A DNA stretch of 45,435 bases from Burkholderiales bacterium (GTDB taxonomy: Bacteria > Pseudomonadota > Gammaproteobacteria > Burkholderiales > Casimicrobiaceae). Position numbers and translations under genes: made by a program. Under the pieces are notes generated by a model that made no database searches, was not told where the DNA came from, and saw only the letters and a program-made list of their open reading frames with translations. The first letter of the stretch is position 1. Each line of letters starts with the position of its first letter. Below are positions 1-9,096 of the stretch, in pieces. The stretch is taken from assembly GCA_020851235.1 (NCBI GenBank), contig JADZDD010000029.1, positions 1 through 45,435 of the forward strand. Direction: 5' to 3'.

Positions 1-1370
1 CGGTCACGCTCACCAATGCCAGTGCGGCAGCGGTGACGGTGACGAGCATCGTGAGCAGCGTTCCCGCCGAATTCGCGGTCTCCGCCAACACGTGCGCGAC
101 GGTGGCGCCGGGCGCCACGTGCAGCTTCGAGGTGACGTTCACCCCCGCGGCGACGGGGGCGCGGGCGGCGAGCATCAGCGTGACGAGCAACGGCACGGGC
201 AGCCCACAGGTCGTCGCCGCGTCGGGAACCGGCGGCGCGGCACCGACGCCGGGACAACTCGAATTGCCGGCAAGCGTCGCCTTGGGCACCTACCTCGTCG
301 GCACCCCCGGGGCCGCCGAGAGCGTGACGGTGACCAACGTGGGGGGTGCACCCGTGACGATCTCCGGGGTTGCCAGCAGCGCACCGACCGAGTTCGCCGC
401 GACGGTGGGCACCTGCGCGACGGTGGCGCCGGGCGCGAGTTGCGCCCTTGCCGTGACGTTCACCCCGGCGGCCGAAGGCGTGCGCAACGCGACGCTCACC
501 GTCACGAGCACGGGCGTGGGCAGCCCGCAGACGGTTGCGGTGACGGGCAACGGGGTGGCGCCGAGCGCGCCGGGCCAGTTGTCGATGCCGGGAACGGTCG
601 ACGCGGGCAGCGTCGCGGTGGGGAGCAGCGCTCCGGTCGCGAGCATTACGATCCACAACATCGGCAGCACGCCGGTGACGGTCGCGAGCATCGTGAGCAG
701 CAACACGGCGGAGTTCGCGATCACGCAAAGCACGTGCACGACGCTGCCCGCCGGGGCGACGTGCACCGTCGAGTACCGCTTTGCGCCGACAGCGACCGGC
801 GTGCGTACGGCGAGCTTCACGGTGACGAGCGACGGCGTGGGCAGTCCGCAGTCGATCGCGTTGCGCGGCACCGGCAGCGCGACGGTGACGACGATCGACA
901 TCATCGAGTACTACCACAAGGAATTCGATCACTATTTCATCACCGGAATCCCCGACGAGATCAGCAAGCTCGACGCGGGCATGTTCGAGGGTTGGGCGCG
1001 TACCGGTTACCAGTTCAAGGGCTACCCGGTCGGTTCCGCACTCGGCGACGACGTGTGCCGCTTCTTCAACGACAGCTTCGGTGACAAGAGCTCGCACTTC
1101 TACACGTCGTTCGCGAAGGAGTGCCAGGACGTGCAGGATCGGTTCAAGGACTGGAAGCTCGAGGGTCTCGTCTTCAGCATTCCGGTCCCGGCGGCCGACG
1201 GCACGTGCGCTGCGGGTACGGTGCCCATCTACCGCCTCTACAACCAGGGTCAGGGCGGCGCGCCGAATCACCGTTACACGATCGATCTCGATGTGCGCGC
1301 GCAGATGATCGCCAAGGGTTGGCTACCCGAAGGTCTCGGCGTCGGCGTCACCATGTGCGCGCCGCAGTGA
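1..1370 (+). CDS. Choice-of-anchor D (HYDIN/ASPM-SPD-2-like) repeat protein with DUF5648-like C-terminus, 5'-truncated by window
   Basis: The reading frame is open from the window edge (first full codon at base 3), so the N-terminus and any signal peptide lie outside. The visible 455 residues start with Ig-like beta-sandwich repeats of about 107 residues, each opening with GQL(E/S)(L/M)P and ending near VAVTGNG/IALRGTG. One partial and two full copies are visible. Each repeat carries a cysteine pair spaced about 10 residues apart (TCATVAPGATC type). This is the pattern of choice-of-anchor D or HYDIN-type domains of secreted bacterial proteins. The last ~155 residues differ and contain EYYHKEFDHYFIT, SSHFYTSF and IYRLYNQ motifs, typical of the DUF5648-like sugar-binding-looking domain at the C-termini of betaproteobacterial surface proteins. 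Substrate and role are unknown; an extracellular or cell-surface location is inferred from the domain type. Confidence 0.75.
   Translation, partial: VTLTNASAAAVTVTSIVSSVPAEFAVSANTCATVAPGATCSFEVTFTPAATGARAASISVTSNGTGSPQVVAASGTGGAAPTPGQLELPASVALGTYLVGTPGAAESVTVTNVGGAPVTISGVASSAPTEFAATVGTCATVAPGASCALAVTFTPAAEGVRNATLTVTSTGVGSPQTVAVTGNGVAPSAPGQLSMPGTVDAGSVAVGSSAPVASITIHNIGSTPVTVASIVSSNTAEFAITQSTCTTLPAGATCTVEYRFAPTATGVRTASFTVTSDGVGSPQSIALRGTGSATVTTIDIIEYYHKEFDHYFITGIPDEISKLDAGMFEGWARTGYQFKGYPVGSALGDDVCRFFNDSFGDKSSHFYTSFAKECQDVQDRFKDWKLEGLVFSIPVPAADGTCAAGTVPIYRLYNQGQGGAPNHRYTIDLDVRAQMIAKGWLPEGLGVGVTMCAPQ
252..890 (+). repeat. Tandem ~321-bp repeats encoding Ig-like domains
   Basis: Two complete in-frame repeats begin at about 252 and 573 (period 321 bases, 107 residues), with the tail of another copy upstream. 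Conservation is visible at nucleotide level, for example acggtggcgccgggcgc at about 100 and 419. The copies have diverged, so this is an old domain duplication and not a fresh unstable array. Confidence 0.7.
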
Positions 1371-1455
1371 GCGTGCTCGCGTCGCGCGCCGCGCGCCGGC
1401 GATGACTTCGCCACGATGGCCTCCCGGCGGGGTCATCGTGGCGATGGCGGCACGG

Positions 1456-1461
1456 TAAAAT
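1456..1461 (+). promoter_or_regulatory. Possible -10 element upstream of dnaB
   Basis: TAAAAT lies 26 bases before the chosen dnaB start in an otherwise very GC-rich gap. No convincing -35 hexamer is present 16-18 bases upstream, so the call rests on the -10 match and position alone. Confidence 0.35.
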
Positions 1462-1487
1462 GGGGGCGCTCCTGCGCATCCTTCCCC

Positions 1488-2855
1488 ATGCCCGACGATC
1501 CGCAACTCGAGGCGCTGAAAACGCCGCCGCATTCGCTCGAAGCCGAGCAGTCGGTCCTGGGTGGGCTCCTCCTCGACAACGAGGCCGCGGACCGCATCGG
1601 CGACCTCGTCACCGAGGACGATTTCTACAGCGACGCGCACCGCATCATCTACGCGCAGACGGTGAAGCTCGCGGGCGAGGGCAAGCCCGTCGACGTGATC
1701 ACGCTGTCGGAGGCCCTCGGCGCGACGCGCCAGCTCGACTACGTGGGCGGGCTCGCGTACCTGGGTGCACTCGTCGCCAATGTCCCGTCGGCGGCGAACA
1801 TCCGGCACTACGCGCAGATCGTGCGCGAGCGCTCGATCCTGCGCCGGCTCGCCGCCGCTGCCGGCGAGATCGCCGATACCGCGTTCAATCCGATGGGCCG
1901 CAATGCGCGGACGGTGCTCGACGAGGCCGAGGCGAAGGTCCTGCACATCGGCGAGCAGGGCAGTCGCGGACAGCGCACGTATGCGCTGCTCAAGGACCTG
2001 CTCGTGAGTGCCGTCGAGCGCATCGAGGAACTGTACAACCGCGAGCATCCGTCGGACGTCACCGGGGTGGCGAGCGGCTTCACCGATCTCGATCGCGAGA
2101 CCGCGGGCTTGCAACCGGGGGATCTCATCATCGTCGCCGGGCGGCCGAGCATGGGCAAGACGACGCTCGCGCTCAACATCGCCGAGCACGTCGGGCTCGA
2201 CCTCAAGCTCCCGGTCGTGATCTTCTCGATGGAAATGGGTGCCACGCAGCTCGCGATGCGGATGATCGGATCGGTGGGTCGGCTCGACGCGCAGAAGCTG
2301 CGCACCGGGCGGCTTGCGGCCGACGACTGGGAGCGCCTGTCATCGGCGCTGGGGCGGCTGTCCGAGGCCACGATACTGATCGACGAGACGCCAGCGCTCA
2401 CCGTCATCGAACTGCGGGCCCGTGCGCGCCGCCTGCACCGCCAGTACAAGGGGCTGGGGCTCGTGATCGTCGACTACCTGCAGCTCATGCAGGCGCAATC
2501 GCAAGGTGAGAATCGCGCGACCGAGATCTCCGAGATCTCGCGATCGTTGAAGGCGCTCGCCAAGGAGCTCAAGGTGCCGGTGGTCGCCCTCTCGCAGCTC
2601 AATCGCTCGCTCGAGCAGCGACCGAACAAGCGGCCGGTGATGTCGGACCTGCGCGAGTCCGGTGCGATCGAACAGGATGCGGACGTGATCCTCTTCATCT
2701 ATCGCGACGAGGTCTACAACGAGGACTCGCCGGACAAGGGGAGCGCGGAGATCATCATCGGCAAGCAGCGCAACGGGCCGACCGGCACGGTGCGCCTCAC
2801 CTTCCTGGGCGAGCACACGCGCTTCGAGAACATGGCCCGGCCGGGTTCCTACTGA
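1488..2855 (+). CDS. dnaB: Replicative DNA helicase DnaB
   Basis: The hexameric 5'-3' helicase unwinds DNA at the replication fork and recruits primase. The 455-residue protein has the usual DnaB length and architecture. The N-terminal domain begins [18 protein letters not shown] (about residues 13-30). The RecA-like C-terminal domain has Walker A GRPSMGKT at 218-225, the FSMEM segment, a Walker B-type [10 protein letters not shown], and the [10 protein letters not shown] and [14 protein letters not shown] motifs. No intein interrupts it. The ATG at 1488 is chosen over in-frame codons from 1416 because the family begins just before the HSLEAEQ motif and upstream codons give no homologous sequence. 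No clear Shine-Dalgarno is seen. gmd follows after 32 bases. Confidence 0.96.
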   Translation: MPDDPQLEALKTPPHSLEAEQSVLGGLLLDNEAADRIGDLVTEDDFYSDAHRIIYAQTVKLAGEGKPVDVITLSEALGATRQLDYVGGLAYLGALVANVPSAANIRHYAQIVRERSILRRLAAAAGEIADTAFNPMGRNARTVLDEAEAKVLHIGEQGSRGQRTYALLKDLLVSAVERIEELYNREHPSDVTGVASGFTDLDRETAGLQPGDLIIVAGRPSMGKTTLALNIAEHVGLDLKLPVVIFSMEMGATQLAMRMIGSVGRLDAQKLRTGRLAADDWERLSSALGRLSEATILIDETPALTVIELRARARRLHRQYKGLGLVIVDYLQLMQAQSQGENRATEISEISRSLKALAKELKVPVVALSQLNRSLEQRPNKRPVMSDLRESGAIEQDADVILFIYRDEVYNEDSPDKGSAEIIIGKQRNGPTGTVRLTFLGEHTRFENMARPGSY

Positions 2856-2857
2856 TC

Positions 2858-2874
2858 GGCCGGCGCCGCCGGCC
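2858..2874 (+). terminator. GC hairpin after dnaB without U-tract
   Basis: GGCCGGC (2858-2864) pairs perfectly with GCCGGCC (2868-2874) across a 3-base loop, starting 3 bases after the dnaB stop. No T-run follows, so this may be a weak terminator or processing hairpin between dnaB and gmd. Confidence 0.35.
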
Positions 2875-2887
2875 AACACCCCACTTC

Positions 2888-3937
2888 ATGACCACCACCA
2901 CGACGAAAACGGCTGTCGTCACCGGGATCACCGGCCAGGACGGCGCCTATCTGGCGCAGTGCCTCCTCGACCGCGGATATCGTGTCTTCGGGACGTTTCG
3001 CCGCGGCAGCTCGGTCAACTTCTGGCGCATCGAGGCGCTCGGCATCGCGACGCATCCCGCGCTCACCACGGTCGAGTTCGACCTGACCGACGCCGGATCG
3101 GCGCTGCGGCTCCTCGAGCGGACCGAACCGCACGAGGTCTACAACCTCGCCGCGCAGAGTTTCGTCGCGGTGTCCTTCGACCAGCCCGTCACCACGGGGT
3201 TGACCACCGGAATCGGCGCCGTCCACCTCCTGGAAGCCGTGCGCAGCTTCGACCGCGGTATCCGCTTCTACCAGGCGAGCACGTCCGAGATGTTCGGCCG
3301 CGTGCAGACCATGCCACAGAACGAGGCGACGCCGTTCTATCCGCGCAGTCCGTACGGGGTGGCCAAGCTCTACGCCCACTGGATGACGGTGAACTACCGC
3401 GAGTCGTACGGCATCTTCGGCGCTTCGGGGATTCTCTTCAATCACGAGTCACCGCTGCGCGGCCGCGAATTCGTGACGCGCAAGATCACCGATGCGGTTG
3501 CGCGGATCGTGCGCGGTCAGCAGGACGTGCTCGAGCTCGGCAATCTCGATGCACGCCGCGACTGGGGTCACGCCCGCGAGTACGTCGAAGGCATGTGGCG
3601 CATCCTGCAGCACGACGTGCCGGAGACCTTCGTGCTCGCGTCCGGGCACACGCACAGCGTGCGCCGCTTCGCCGAGCTCGCCTTCGCAGCCGGCGGCATC
3701 GAGCTCGCGTGGCGCGGCAGCGGGGTCGACGAGGTGGGTGTGGAAGCCGGCTCGGACACGGTCCGAGTGCGCATCAATCCGGCGTACTACCGGCCGGCCG
3801 AGGTCGACGTGCTCCTGGGCGACCCGAGCCAGGCGCGGTCGAAGCTCGGCTGGAAGGCGAGCATCCCGCTCGACGCGCTCTGTCGGGAGATGGTCGAGGC
3901 GGATCTTGAACGCGTCGATCGTGGCGTCTCCTACTAG
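2888..3937 (+). CDS. gmd: GDP-mannose 4,6-dehydratase
   Basis: It converts GDP-D-mannose to GDP-4-keto-6-deoxy-D-mannose, the first step to GDP-D-rhamnose, GDP-L-fucose and related sugars for surface polysaccharides. The 349-residue length fits the family. An extended SDR fold is shown by TGITGQDG (residues 12-19, NADP binding), STSEMFG (about 131-137, catalytic Thr/Glu) and Tyr156-xxx-Lys160 in SPYGVAK. The insert [13 protein letters not shown] is family-typical. The next gene starts inside its 3' end and encodes the matching reductase, so the pair probably makes GDP-D-rhamnose. Confidence 0.93.
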   Translation: MTTTTTKTAVVTGITGQDGAYLAQCLLDRGYRVFGTFRRGSSVNFWRIEALGIATHPALTTVEFDLTDAGSALRLLERTEPHEVYNLAAQSFVAVSFDQPVTTGLTTGIGAVHLLEAVRSFDRGIRFYQASTSEMFGRVQTMPQNEATPFYPRSPYGVAKLYAHWMTVNYRESYGIFGASGILFNHESPLRGREFVTRKITDAVARIVRGQQDVLELGNLDARRDWGHAREYVEGMWRILQHDVPETFVLASGHTHSVRRFAELAFAAGGIELAWRGSGVDEVGVEAGSDTVRVRINPAYYRPAEVDVLLGDPSQARSKLGWKASIPLDALCREMVEADLERVDRGVSY

Positions 3938-4823
3938 GGTCCTCGTCACCGGCGCGGCCGGCTTCACCGGGCGCCACCTTTGCGCGTCGCTCGTGGCGCG
4001 GGGCCATACGGTGATCCGCCTGGTCGAGCGCGCGACACCGGCGGCCGACGAGGTCATTGCTGACCTCACCGATGCCCACGCCGTCGCCGCGGCCGTCCGC
4101 GCGGCGCAGCCCGATGCGGTCGTGCACCTCGCGGCGATCGCCTTTCCCGCCCACGCCGACAACGCCGCGATCTACGCCGTGAACGTGGGCGGCACGCTCG
4201 CGCTCCTCGAAGCGCTCGTCGCCGGCGGTTTCGGCCGCGACGGCGTGCTGCTGCCGAGCACGGCCACCGTTTACGCGAGCGCAGCCGACGGTGTCCTCAC
4301 CGAGGACTCGCCCGTCGCGCCGGCGTCGCACTACGCCGTGAGCAAGCTCGCGATGGAGCACATGGCCCGCCTCTTCGCTCGCGCATTGCCGCTGGTGCTG
4401 GTGCGTCCGTTCAATTACACGGGACCCGGACAGCGCGAGCCGTACCTCGTGCCGAAGATCGTGCGACATTTCGCCGAGCGGGCCCCGGTGATCGAACTCG
4501 GCAACATCGACGTCGAGCGCGACTTCCTCGACGTGCGCGTGGTCGTCGACGCCTACGTCCGGCTCCTCGCGGCGCCCGCGACGCGCGGCGGCACGTTCAA
4601 CCTGTGCAGTGGAACGGGTCGCACGGTCCGCGACATCGTGCACCGCCTGACCGCGCTCACCGGGCACGACATCGAGATCCGGATCAATCCACGATTCGTG
4701 CGCGCCGGCGAGCCGCAGCGCATCGTCGGCTCGAATGCGCGCGTCGAGGCGGCGATCGGGCCGTTGTCGAGTGTCGCCCTCGACGTCACGCTCGCCGACA
4801 TGCTCGCGGCCGCGCGGCGCTGA
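3921..4823 (+). CDS. rmd: GDP-6-deoxy-D-mannose (4-keto) reductase, Rmd-like
   Basis: This is an NAD(P)-dependent SDR-family reductase predicted to reduce GDP-4-keto-6-deoxymannose to GDP-D-rhamnose. It is about 300 residues long and has TGAAGFTG (residues 10-17), an STATVYAS active-site strand, YAVSKLAME (Tyr-xxx-Lys) and [11 protein letters not shown]. The [10 protein letters not shown] and [10 protein letters not shown]-like segments are typical of Rmd. The start is uncertain: GTG at 3921 overlaps gmd by 17 bases, and a TTG at 3906 would overlap by 32. Both lie just ahead of the RVLVTG strand, and no ATG is available. The overlap indicates translational coupling with gmd. The exact product (GDP-rhamnose or another GDP-deoxysugar) is inferred from the pairing. 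Confidence 0.85.
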   Translation: MASPTRVLVTGAAGFTGRHLCASLVARGHTVIRLVERATPAADEVIADLTDAHAVAAAVRAAQPDAVVHLAAIAFPAHADNAAIYAVNVGGTLALLEALVAGGFGRDGVLLPSTATVYASAADGVLTEDSPVAPASHYAVSKLAMEHMARLFARALPLVLVRPFNYTGPGQREPYLVPKIVRHFAERAPVIELGNIDVERDFLDVRVVVDAYVRLLAAPATRGGTFNLCSGTGRTVRDIVHRLTALTGHDIEIRINPRFVRAGEPQRIVGSNARVEAAIGPLSSVALDVTLADMLAAARR

Positions 4824-4848
4824 GGCGACGGCGCGAGGCGGGACGGCG

Positions 4849-6327
4849 CTACAGCACCTCGGCGGCGTGGTCCGCGAGGCGTGAACGCTCGCCGCGCGTG
4901 AGCGTCACGTGGCCGGAGTGCGCCCAGCCCTTGAAGCGGTCGACGACGTAGGTCAGTCCCGAACTTCCCTCGGTGAGGTACGGGGTGTCGATCTGCGCGA
5001 TGTTGCCGAGGCACACGACCTTGGTGCCGGGGCCGGCGCGCGTGATGAGCGTCTTCATCTGCTTGGGCGTGAGGTTCTGCGCCTCGTCGATCACCAGGAA
5101 CTTGTTGATGAACGTGCGCCCGCGCATGAAGTTGAGGCTCTTGACCTTGATGCGGGAGCGAATGAGATCGCGCGTCGCGGCGCGACCCCATTCACCCGCC
5201 TCGTCGTCGGACTTGTTGAGGACGTCGAGGTTGTCCTCGAGCGCACCCATCCACGGATTCATCTTCTCTTCCTCGGTGCCCGGCAGGAAGCCGATGTCCT
5301 CGCCGACGGGCACGGTGACCCGCGTCATAATGATCTCGGTGTAGACCTTGAACTCGAGCGTGAGCATCAGCCCCGCGGCGAGCGTGAGCAGCGTCTTGCC
5401 GGTCCCGGCCTGCCCGAGCAGCGTCACGAAGTCGACGTCCGGATTCATGAGGAGGTTGAGCGCGAAGTTCTGTTCGCGGTTGCGCGCGGTGATGCCCCAC
5501 ACGTTGTTCTTCTGGTGCGAATAGTCCTTGAGCGTGGACAGGAGCGCGGTCTTGCCCGTGATCTCCTTGACGATGGCGTGGAACGGCGATTCGTCGGGCT
5601 TCTCCTGGTAGACGAACTCGTTGACGAGCAGCGACGGGATGAGCGGGCCGCCCAGCCGGTAGTACGTGTGGCCCCCCTGCTGCCACGACTCGATCGCCTT
5701 GCCGTGGCGGTCCCAGAAGTCGGCGGGGAGCTCGCGCGTTCCGGTGTACAGGAGGTCGGTGTCCTCGAGGACCTTGTCGTTGAAGTAGTCCTCGGCGGCA
5801 AGCCCGAGCGCCCGCGCCTTGATGCGCATGTTGATGTCCTTCGACACCAGGATCACGGCGCGCTTCGGGTGGTTCTGCTGCTGGTGCATCACGACCGCGA
5901 GGATCTGGTTGTCGGCCTTGCCGCTGGCGAGCGTGGCCGGCAGCGTCGTCGCGATCGACTCCGTCTGCAGGTAGAGCCGGCCCGTCGCGGCACCGCCGGA
6001 GCGCGATGCGAGCGGAATGCCGCGGGCGATGTTCTCGCCGGTTTCGCCGTGCGCGGTGACGAGGTCGTCGAGGAAGCGGCTCACCTGACGCGCGTTGCGC
6101 GCCACTTCGGAGACGCCCTTCTTGTTGGCATCGAGCTCCTCGAGCGTGAGCAGCGGCAGGTAGATGTCGTGCTCCTCGAACCGGAACAGGCTCGTCGGGT
6201 CGTGCAGCAGCACGTTGGTGTCGAGGACGAAGAGCTTGGCGGCGGCGCTGGCCGTGACCCGCTGGGACTTGCGCGAAGGGAGGAGATGGAGCGTGGATGG
6301 AGCGGGGCGCAGCTTGCGTTCGACCAT
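4849..6327 (-). CDS. PIN-domain PhoH family ATPase
   Basis: The 492-residue protein fuses an N-terminal PIN-type RNase domain (LDTNVLLHDP at about 35-44, conserved acidic residues, VSKDINMRIKA near 161-172) to a C-terminal PhoH ATPase domain. The ATPase has Walker A GQAGTGKT (305-312) and Walker B FLVIDEAQNL with Asp414-Glu415. Proteins of this PhoH2/YlaK-like architecture have RNA helicase and RNase activity in characterised members; phosphate-starvation control has not been shown for this type. The ATG at 6327 is preceded by a near-perfect Shine-Dalgarno AAGGAGG at the right spacing, which fixes the start against longer in-frame extensions. It lies downstream of bcp with a 176-base gap and converges with rmd. 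Confidence 0.92.
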   Translation of the reverse strand: MVERKLRPAPSTLHLLPSRKSQRVTASAAAKLFVLDTNVLLHDPTSLFRFEEHDIYLPLLTLEELDANKKGVSEVARNARQVSRFLDDLVTAHGETGENIARGIPLASRSGGAATGRLYLQTESIATTLPATLASGKADNQILAVVMHQQQNHPKRAVILVSKDINMRIKARALGLAAEDYFNDKVLEDTDLLYTGTRELPADFWDRHGKAIESWQQGGHTYYRLGGPLIPSLLVNEFVYQEKPDESPFHAIVKEITGKTALLSTLKDYSHQKNNVWGITARNREQNFALNLLMNPDVDFVTLLGQAGTGKTLLTLAAGLMLTLEFKVYTEIIMTRVTVPVGEDIGFLPGTEEEKMNPWMGALEDNLDVLNKSDDEAGEWGRAATRDLIRSRIKVKSLNFMRGRTFINKFLVIDEAQNLTPKQMKTLITRAGPGTKVVCLGNIAQIDTPYLTEGSSGLTYVVDRFKGWAHSGHVTLTRGERSRLADHAAEVL

Positions 6328-6503
6328 GGGCCTCCTTGGAGCGCTGCCTTGGGGCCGCCCACCGCGGGCGAGCCGGCGCAACGATGGTACAGGTTCCATG
6401 CGCCGACACAAGGGGTTGTGGTCGGGACCCCGGGCGGGGCGAACCTGTCGTGGTCGCCCCTGTCGCGGCCCGCCGCCGGAAGGCGCCGGGGCCGGGCGGT
6501 GCG

Positions 6504-6956
6504 CTACAGCGACTCGACGAACGCGAGCACTTCGGCGACGTGGCCCGGCACCTTCACTGCGCGCCATTCGCGCACGAGCTTGCCGGCGGCATCGATCACG
6601 AACGTGCTGCGCTCGATGCCCCGGACCTGCTTGCCGTACATGTTCTTCATCTTGATCACGCCGAACTGGCGGCACAGCGTCTCGTCGGGATCGGCGATGA
6701 GCGGGAAGGGGAGGGCGAGCTTCGCCTTGAACTTCGCGTGCGAGGCGAGAGAATCGCGCGAAACGCCGACGACGGTTGCATTGGCCTTGCGAAACGCGGC
6801 GTGCGCATCGCGGAACTGCGCGCCTTCGGTCGTGCATCCGGGCGTGTGGTCCCGCGGGTAGAAATAGAGCACGACGGTCTCGCCCTTGTGCGCGGAGAGC
6901 CGGAATGCGCCGTCGGTGGCGTCGGCGGTGAAGTCGGCGACCTTTTTTCCAGTCAT
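6504..6956 (-). CDS. bcp: Thioredoxin-dependent thiol peroxidase (Bcp/PrxQ peroxiredoxin)
   Basis: A cytosolic peroxiredoxin reducing H2O2 and organic hydroperoxides. The 150-residue length is normal. The peroxidatic cysteine is Cys41 in the TPGCTTEG motif following LYFYPRDHTPG. The classical resolving cysteine five residues later is absent (Ala46). The only other cysteine is Cys95 in DETLCRQFGV, so the enzyme is either 1-Cys or uses a non-canonical partner. It lies 43 bases downstream of the arn operon on the same strand and may be read through from it. Function is secure, mechanism less so. Confidence 0.92.
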   Translation of the reverse strand: MTGKKVADFTADATDGAFRLSAHKGETVVLYFYPRDHTPGCTTEGAQFRDAHAAFRKANATVVGVSRDSLASHAKFKAKLALPFPLIADPDETLCRQFGVIKMKNMYGKQVRGIERSTFVIDAAGKLVREWRAVKVPGHVAEVLAFVESL

Positions 6957-6999
6957 CGAAGCTCCGGAGATGGGTGGGCCCTGGCGGTGGCCATCGATC

Positions 7000-7929
7000 T
7001 TACGCCGCTGCCGCGAGGTCGACGTCGTGCAGGAATTCCTCGCCCTGCACGAGGAGCGTGCCGCTGCGCCCGGGGACGCTGCCCGCGTGCACGGTGCAGC
7101 GCGGCAGCGCCATCGGCTCGACCGCCTCGTAGAGCGTGCGCACGGGGCCGAGCGTCCAGCCCTGCGCCTTCCAGCCCAGCACGAGCTGCTCGAAGGCGGC
7201 GGCGAGGCGCATGCCTTCGAGTTCGGCGTGCAGCGTGTACACGTGCGCCGACGCGGGCTCGAGCGTGCGCTCGAGCACGTGCGCAGCCACGTTGTCCTCG
7301 GTCACGCCGTCGAGGCCGATCAGCTCGTCCAGCGTCGGTAACGTGGTCGGGATCTGCGGGCAGCGGATCGGCTCGGCGTTGTACACCGGCAGATGCGGTG
7401 ACGTGCCGCGTCCGTCCGAGCAGTAGTCGAAGCCCAGGCGCTGCGTCAGGCGCAGCGCGTGGACGTTCATCTGCCAACCGGCGGCCCCGTGCGTGCGCGG
7501 AGCCTCGCCGAAGATCTCGGTATAGCGCGCGCAGGCGCGCTCCATCTCGGCGCGGGTCCAGGCGGCGTCGGCCCGGGCCACGCCATCCTGCCAGCGGATG
7601 TGATCCCAGCAATGGATTCCCGTCTCGTGTCCCGCGTCGCGCACCCCGCGCATGAGCGCGGCCGTGCGTCGTCCGATATCCGGCCCCGGCAGCACGGTTC
7701 CGTACAGGAGCGTGCGCACGCCGTAGTGGCGCACGACCGACGTGCGGCGCACCTTGCCGACGAAGCCTGGGCGAAAGACGCGCTTGATCGCCCGGCCGGT
7801 GTGGTCGGGGCCGAGCGAGAAGAGGAACGTCGCGGTGACGTCGTGGCGGCGGAGGATCTCGACGAGCCGCGGCACGCCTTCGCGCGTCCCGCGCAGGGTG
7901 TCGACGTCGATCTTGAGGGCGAGGTACAT
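7000..7929 (-). CDS. arnD: 4-deoxy-4-formamido-L-arabinose-phosphoundecaprenol deformylase
   Basis: It removes the formyl group from undecaprenyl-phosphate-4-formamido-arabinose, giving the Ara4N donor carrier. The 309-residue protein is a polysaccharide-deacetylase (NodB-fold) enzyme. KIDVDT (Asp8/Asp10) supplies the metal and base aspartates, and GIHCWDHIRWQD (His106, His110) supplies the metal histidines. HGAAGWQMN and YCSDGRG are typical of ArnD. The ATG at 7929 is the only plausible start after the decarboxylase gene ends at 7964. It is the last arn gene in the operon. Confidence 0.92.
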   Translation of the reverse strand: MYLALKIDVDTLRGTREGVPRLVEILRRHDVTATFLFSLGPDHTGRAIKRVFRPGFVGKVRRTSVVRHYGVRTLLYGTVLPGPDIGRRTAALMRGVRDAGHETGIHCWDHIRWQDGVARADAAWTRAEMERACARYTEIFGEAPRTHGAAGWQMNVHALRLTQRLGFDYCSDGRGTSPHLPVYNAEPIRCPQIPTTLPTLDELIGLDGVTEDNVAAHVLERTLEPASAHVYTLHAELEGMRLAAAFEQLVLGWKAQGWTLGPVRTLYEAVEPMALPRCTVHAGSVPGRSGTLLVQGEEFLHDVDLAAAA

Positions 7930-7963
7930 CGTCGGGGCGCGTCCCAGCGGCGCGGGCGCGCAC

Positions 7964-9037
7964 TTACACCGTGGTTTCGCGGCCGTCCTCACCCGCGCCC
8001 AACAGGCGGCGCGCTTCGGCGACCTGGTTCCGGTACGCCTCGAAGATGCGCACGAGCGCATCTTCCATGGTCACCTGCGGGCGCCAGTCGAGATCGCGCA
8101 CCGTGTTGTCGATCCTGGGCACGCGGTTTTGCACGTCCTGATAGCCGCGTCCGTAGTACGCGTCGGCCGTCGTGTCGACCAGCGTGACGCGTGCCGCGTT
8201 GGGCGCGTACTCCGGATAACGCCGCGCGATGTCGAGCATCGTCTGCGCGAGTTCACGCACCGACCAGTTGTTCGCGGGATTGCCGATGTTGTAGATCCGA
8301 CCCGACGCGACGCCGTCGGCATTGGTCACGATCTTCATCAGGGCGGCGATGCCGTCGTCGATGTAGGTGAAGGCGCGCTTCTGCGTTCCGCCATCGACGA
8401 GCTTGATCGCCTCGCCGCGCACGATGTGACCCAGGAACTGCGTGATCACTCGCGAGCTGCCCTCCTTGGGCGTGTCGATCGAATCGAGGCCCGCACCGAT
8501 CCAGTTGAACGGTCGGAACAGCGTGTAGTCGAGACCGTGCTGCATGCCGTAGGCGTGAATGACGCGGTCCATGAGCTGTTTCGCGCAGGCGTAGATCCAG
8601 CGCGGCTTGTTGATCGGGCCGAGCACGAGGTCGGAGGTCTCGGGATCGAACTCGGCGTCGCGCGACATCCCGTACACCTCGGAGGTCGACGGGAACACGA
8701 TGCGCTTGCCGTAGCGCACGCAGGCACGCACGATCGGCAGATTGGCCTCGAAGTCGAGCTCGAAGACCCGCAACGGATCGCGCACGTACAGCGCCGGGGT
8801 GGCAATCGCCACGAGCGGCAGCACCACGTCGCATTTCTTGACGTGGTACTCGATCCACTCGCGGTTGATCGTGATGTCGCCCTCGAAGAAGTGGAAGCGC
8901 CGTTCCGGCAGGAGGTCGGCGACGCGGTCGGCCTGCATGTCCATGCCGTAGATCTCCCAGTCCGTCTCACGCACGATGGCGTGCGACAGGTGGTGACCGA
9001 TGAAGCCGTTGACGCCGAGGATGAGGACGCGTTTCAT
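7964..9037 (-). CDS. arnA: UDP-glucuronic acid decarboxylase, stand-alone ArnA C-terminal-type domain
   Basis: It oxidatively decarboxylates UDP-glucuronate to UDP-4-keto-pentose, the first step of Ara4N synthesis. The 357-residue protein matches the dehydrogenase half of bifunctional ArnA: GVNGFIGHHL near the N-terminus (NAD binding), FFEGDITINREWIEYHVKK, STSEVYGMS (Ser/Thr-Ser-Glu active site), IYACAKQLMDR (Tyr-xxx-Lys) and FRPFNWIGAGLDS. In enterobacteria this domain is fused to a formyltransferase. Here the formyltransferase is a separate upstream gene ending 59 bases before this start. The ATG at 9037 is chosen because the family begins at MKRVLILGVNGF. A possible internal promoter lies in the gap. 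Confidence 0.9.
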   Translation of the reverse strand: MKRVLILGVNGFIGHHLSHAIVRETDWEIYGMDMQADRVADLLPERRFHFFEGDITINREWIEYHVKKCDVVLPLVAIATPALYVRDPLRVFELDFEANLPIVRACVRYGKRIVFPSTSEVYGMSRDAEFDPETSDLVLGPINKPRWIYACAKQLMDRVIHAYGMQHGLDYTLFRPFNWIGAGLDSIDTPKEGSSRVITQFLGHIVRGEAIKLVDGGTQKRAFTYIDDGIAALMKIVTNADGVASGRIYNIGNPANNWSVRELAQTMLDIARRYPEYAPNAARVTLVDTTADAYYGRGYQDVQNRVPRIDNTVRDLDWRPQVTMEDALVRIFEAYRNQVAEARRLLGAGEDGRETTV

Positions 9038-9071
9038 GGTGGCAGGAGCGGGGCCGGCGGCCGGGACGCGC

Positions 9072-9077
9072 ATTCTA
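9072..9077 (-). promoter_or_regulatory. Possible internal -10 before the split arnA decarboxylase gene
   Basis: Minus-strand TAGAAT, with CTGATG 17 bases upstream (9095-9100), lies in the short gap between the two arnA halves. The -10 matches hexamers seen before several other genes here; the -35 is weak. Confidence 0.3.
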
Positions 9078-9096
9078 CTCGTCACCGCACGGGACA

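Noticed and set aside
2858-2874. Riboswitch or structured leader before gmd
   Set aside because: Only a single short GC hairpin fits in the 32-base gap, too small for a known riboswitch.
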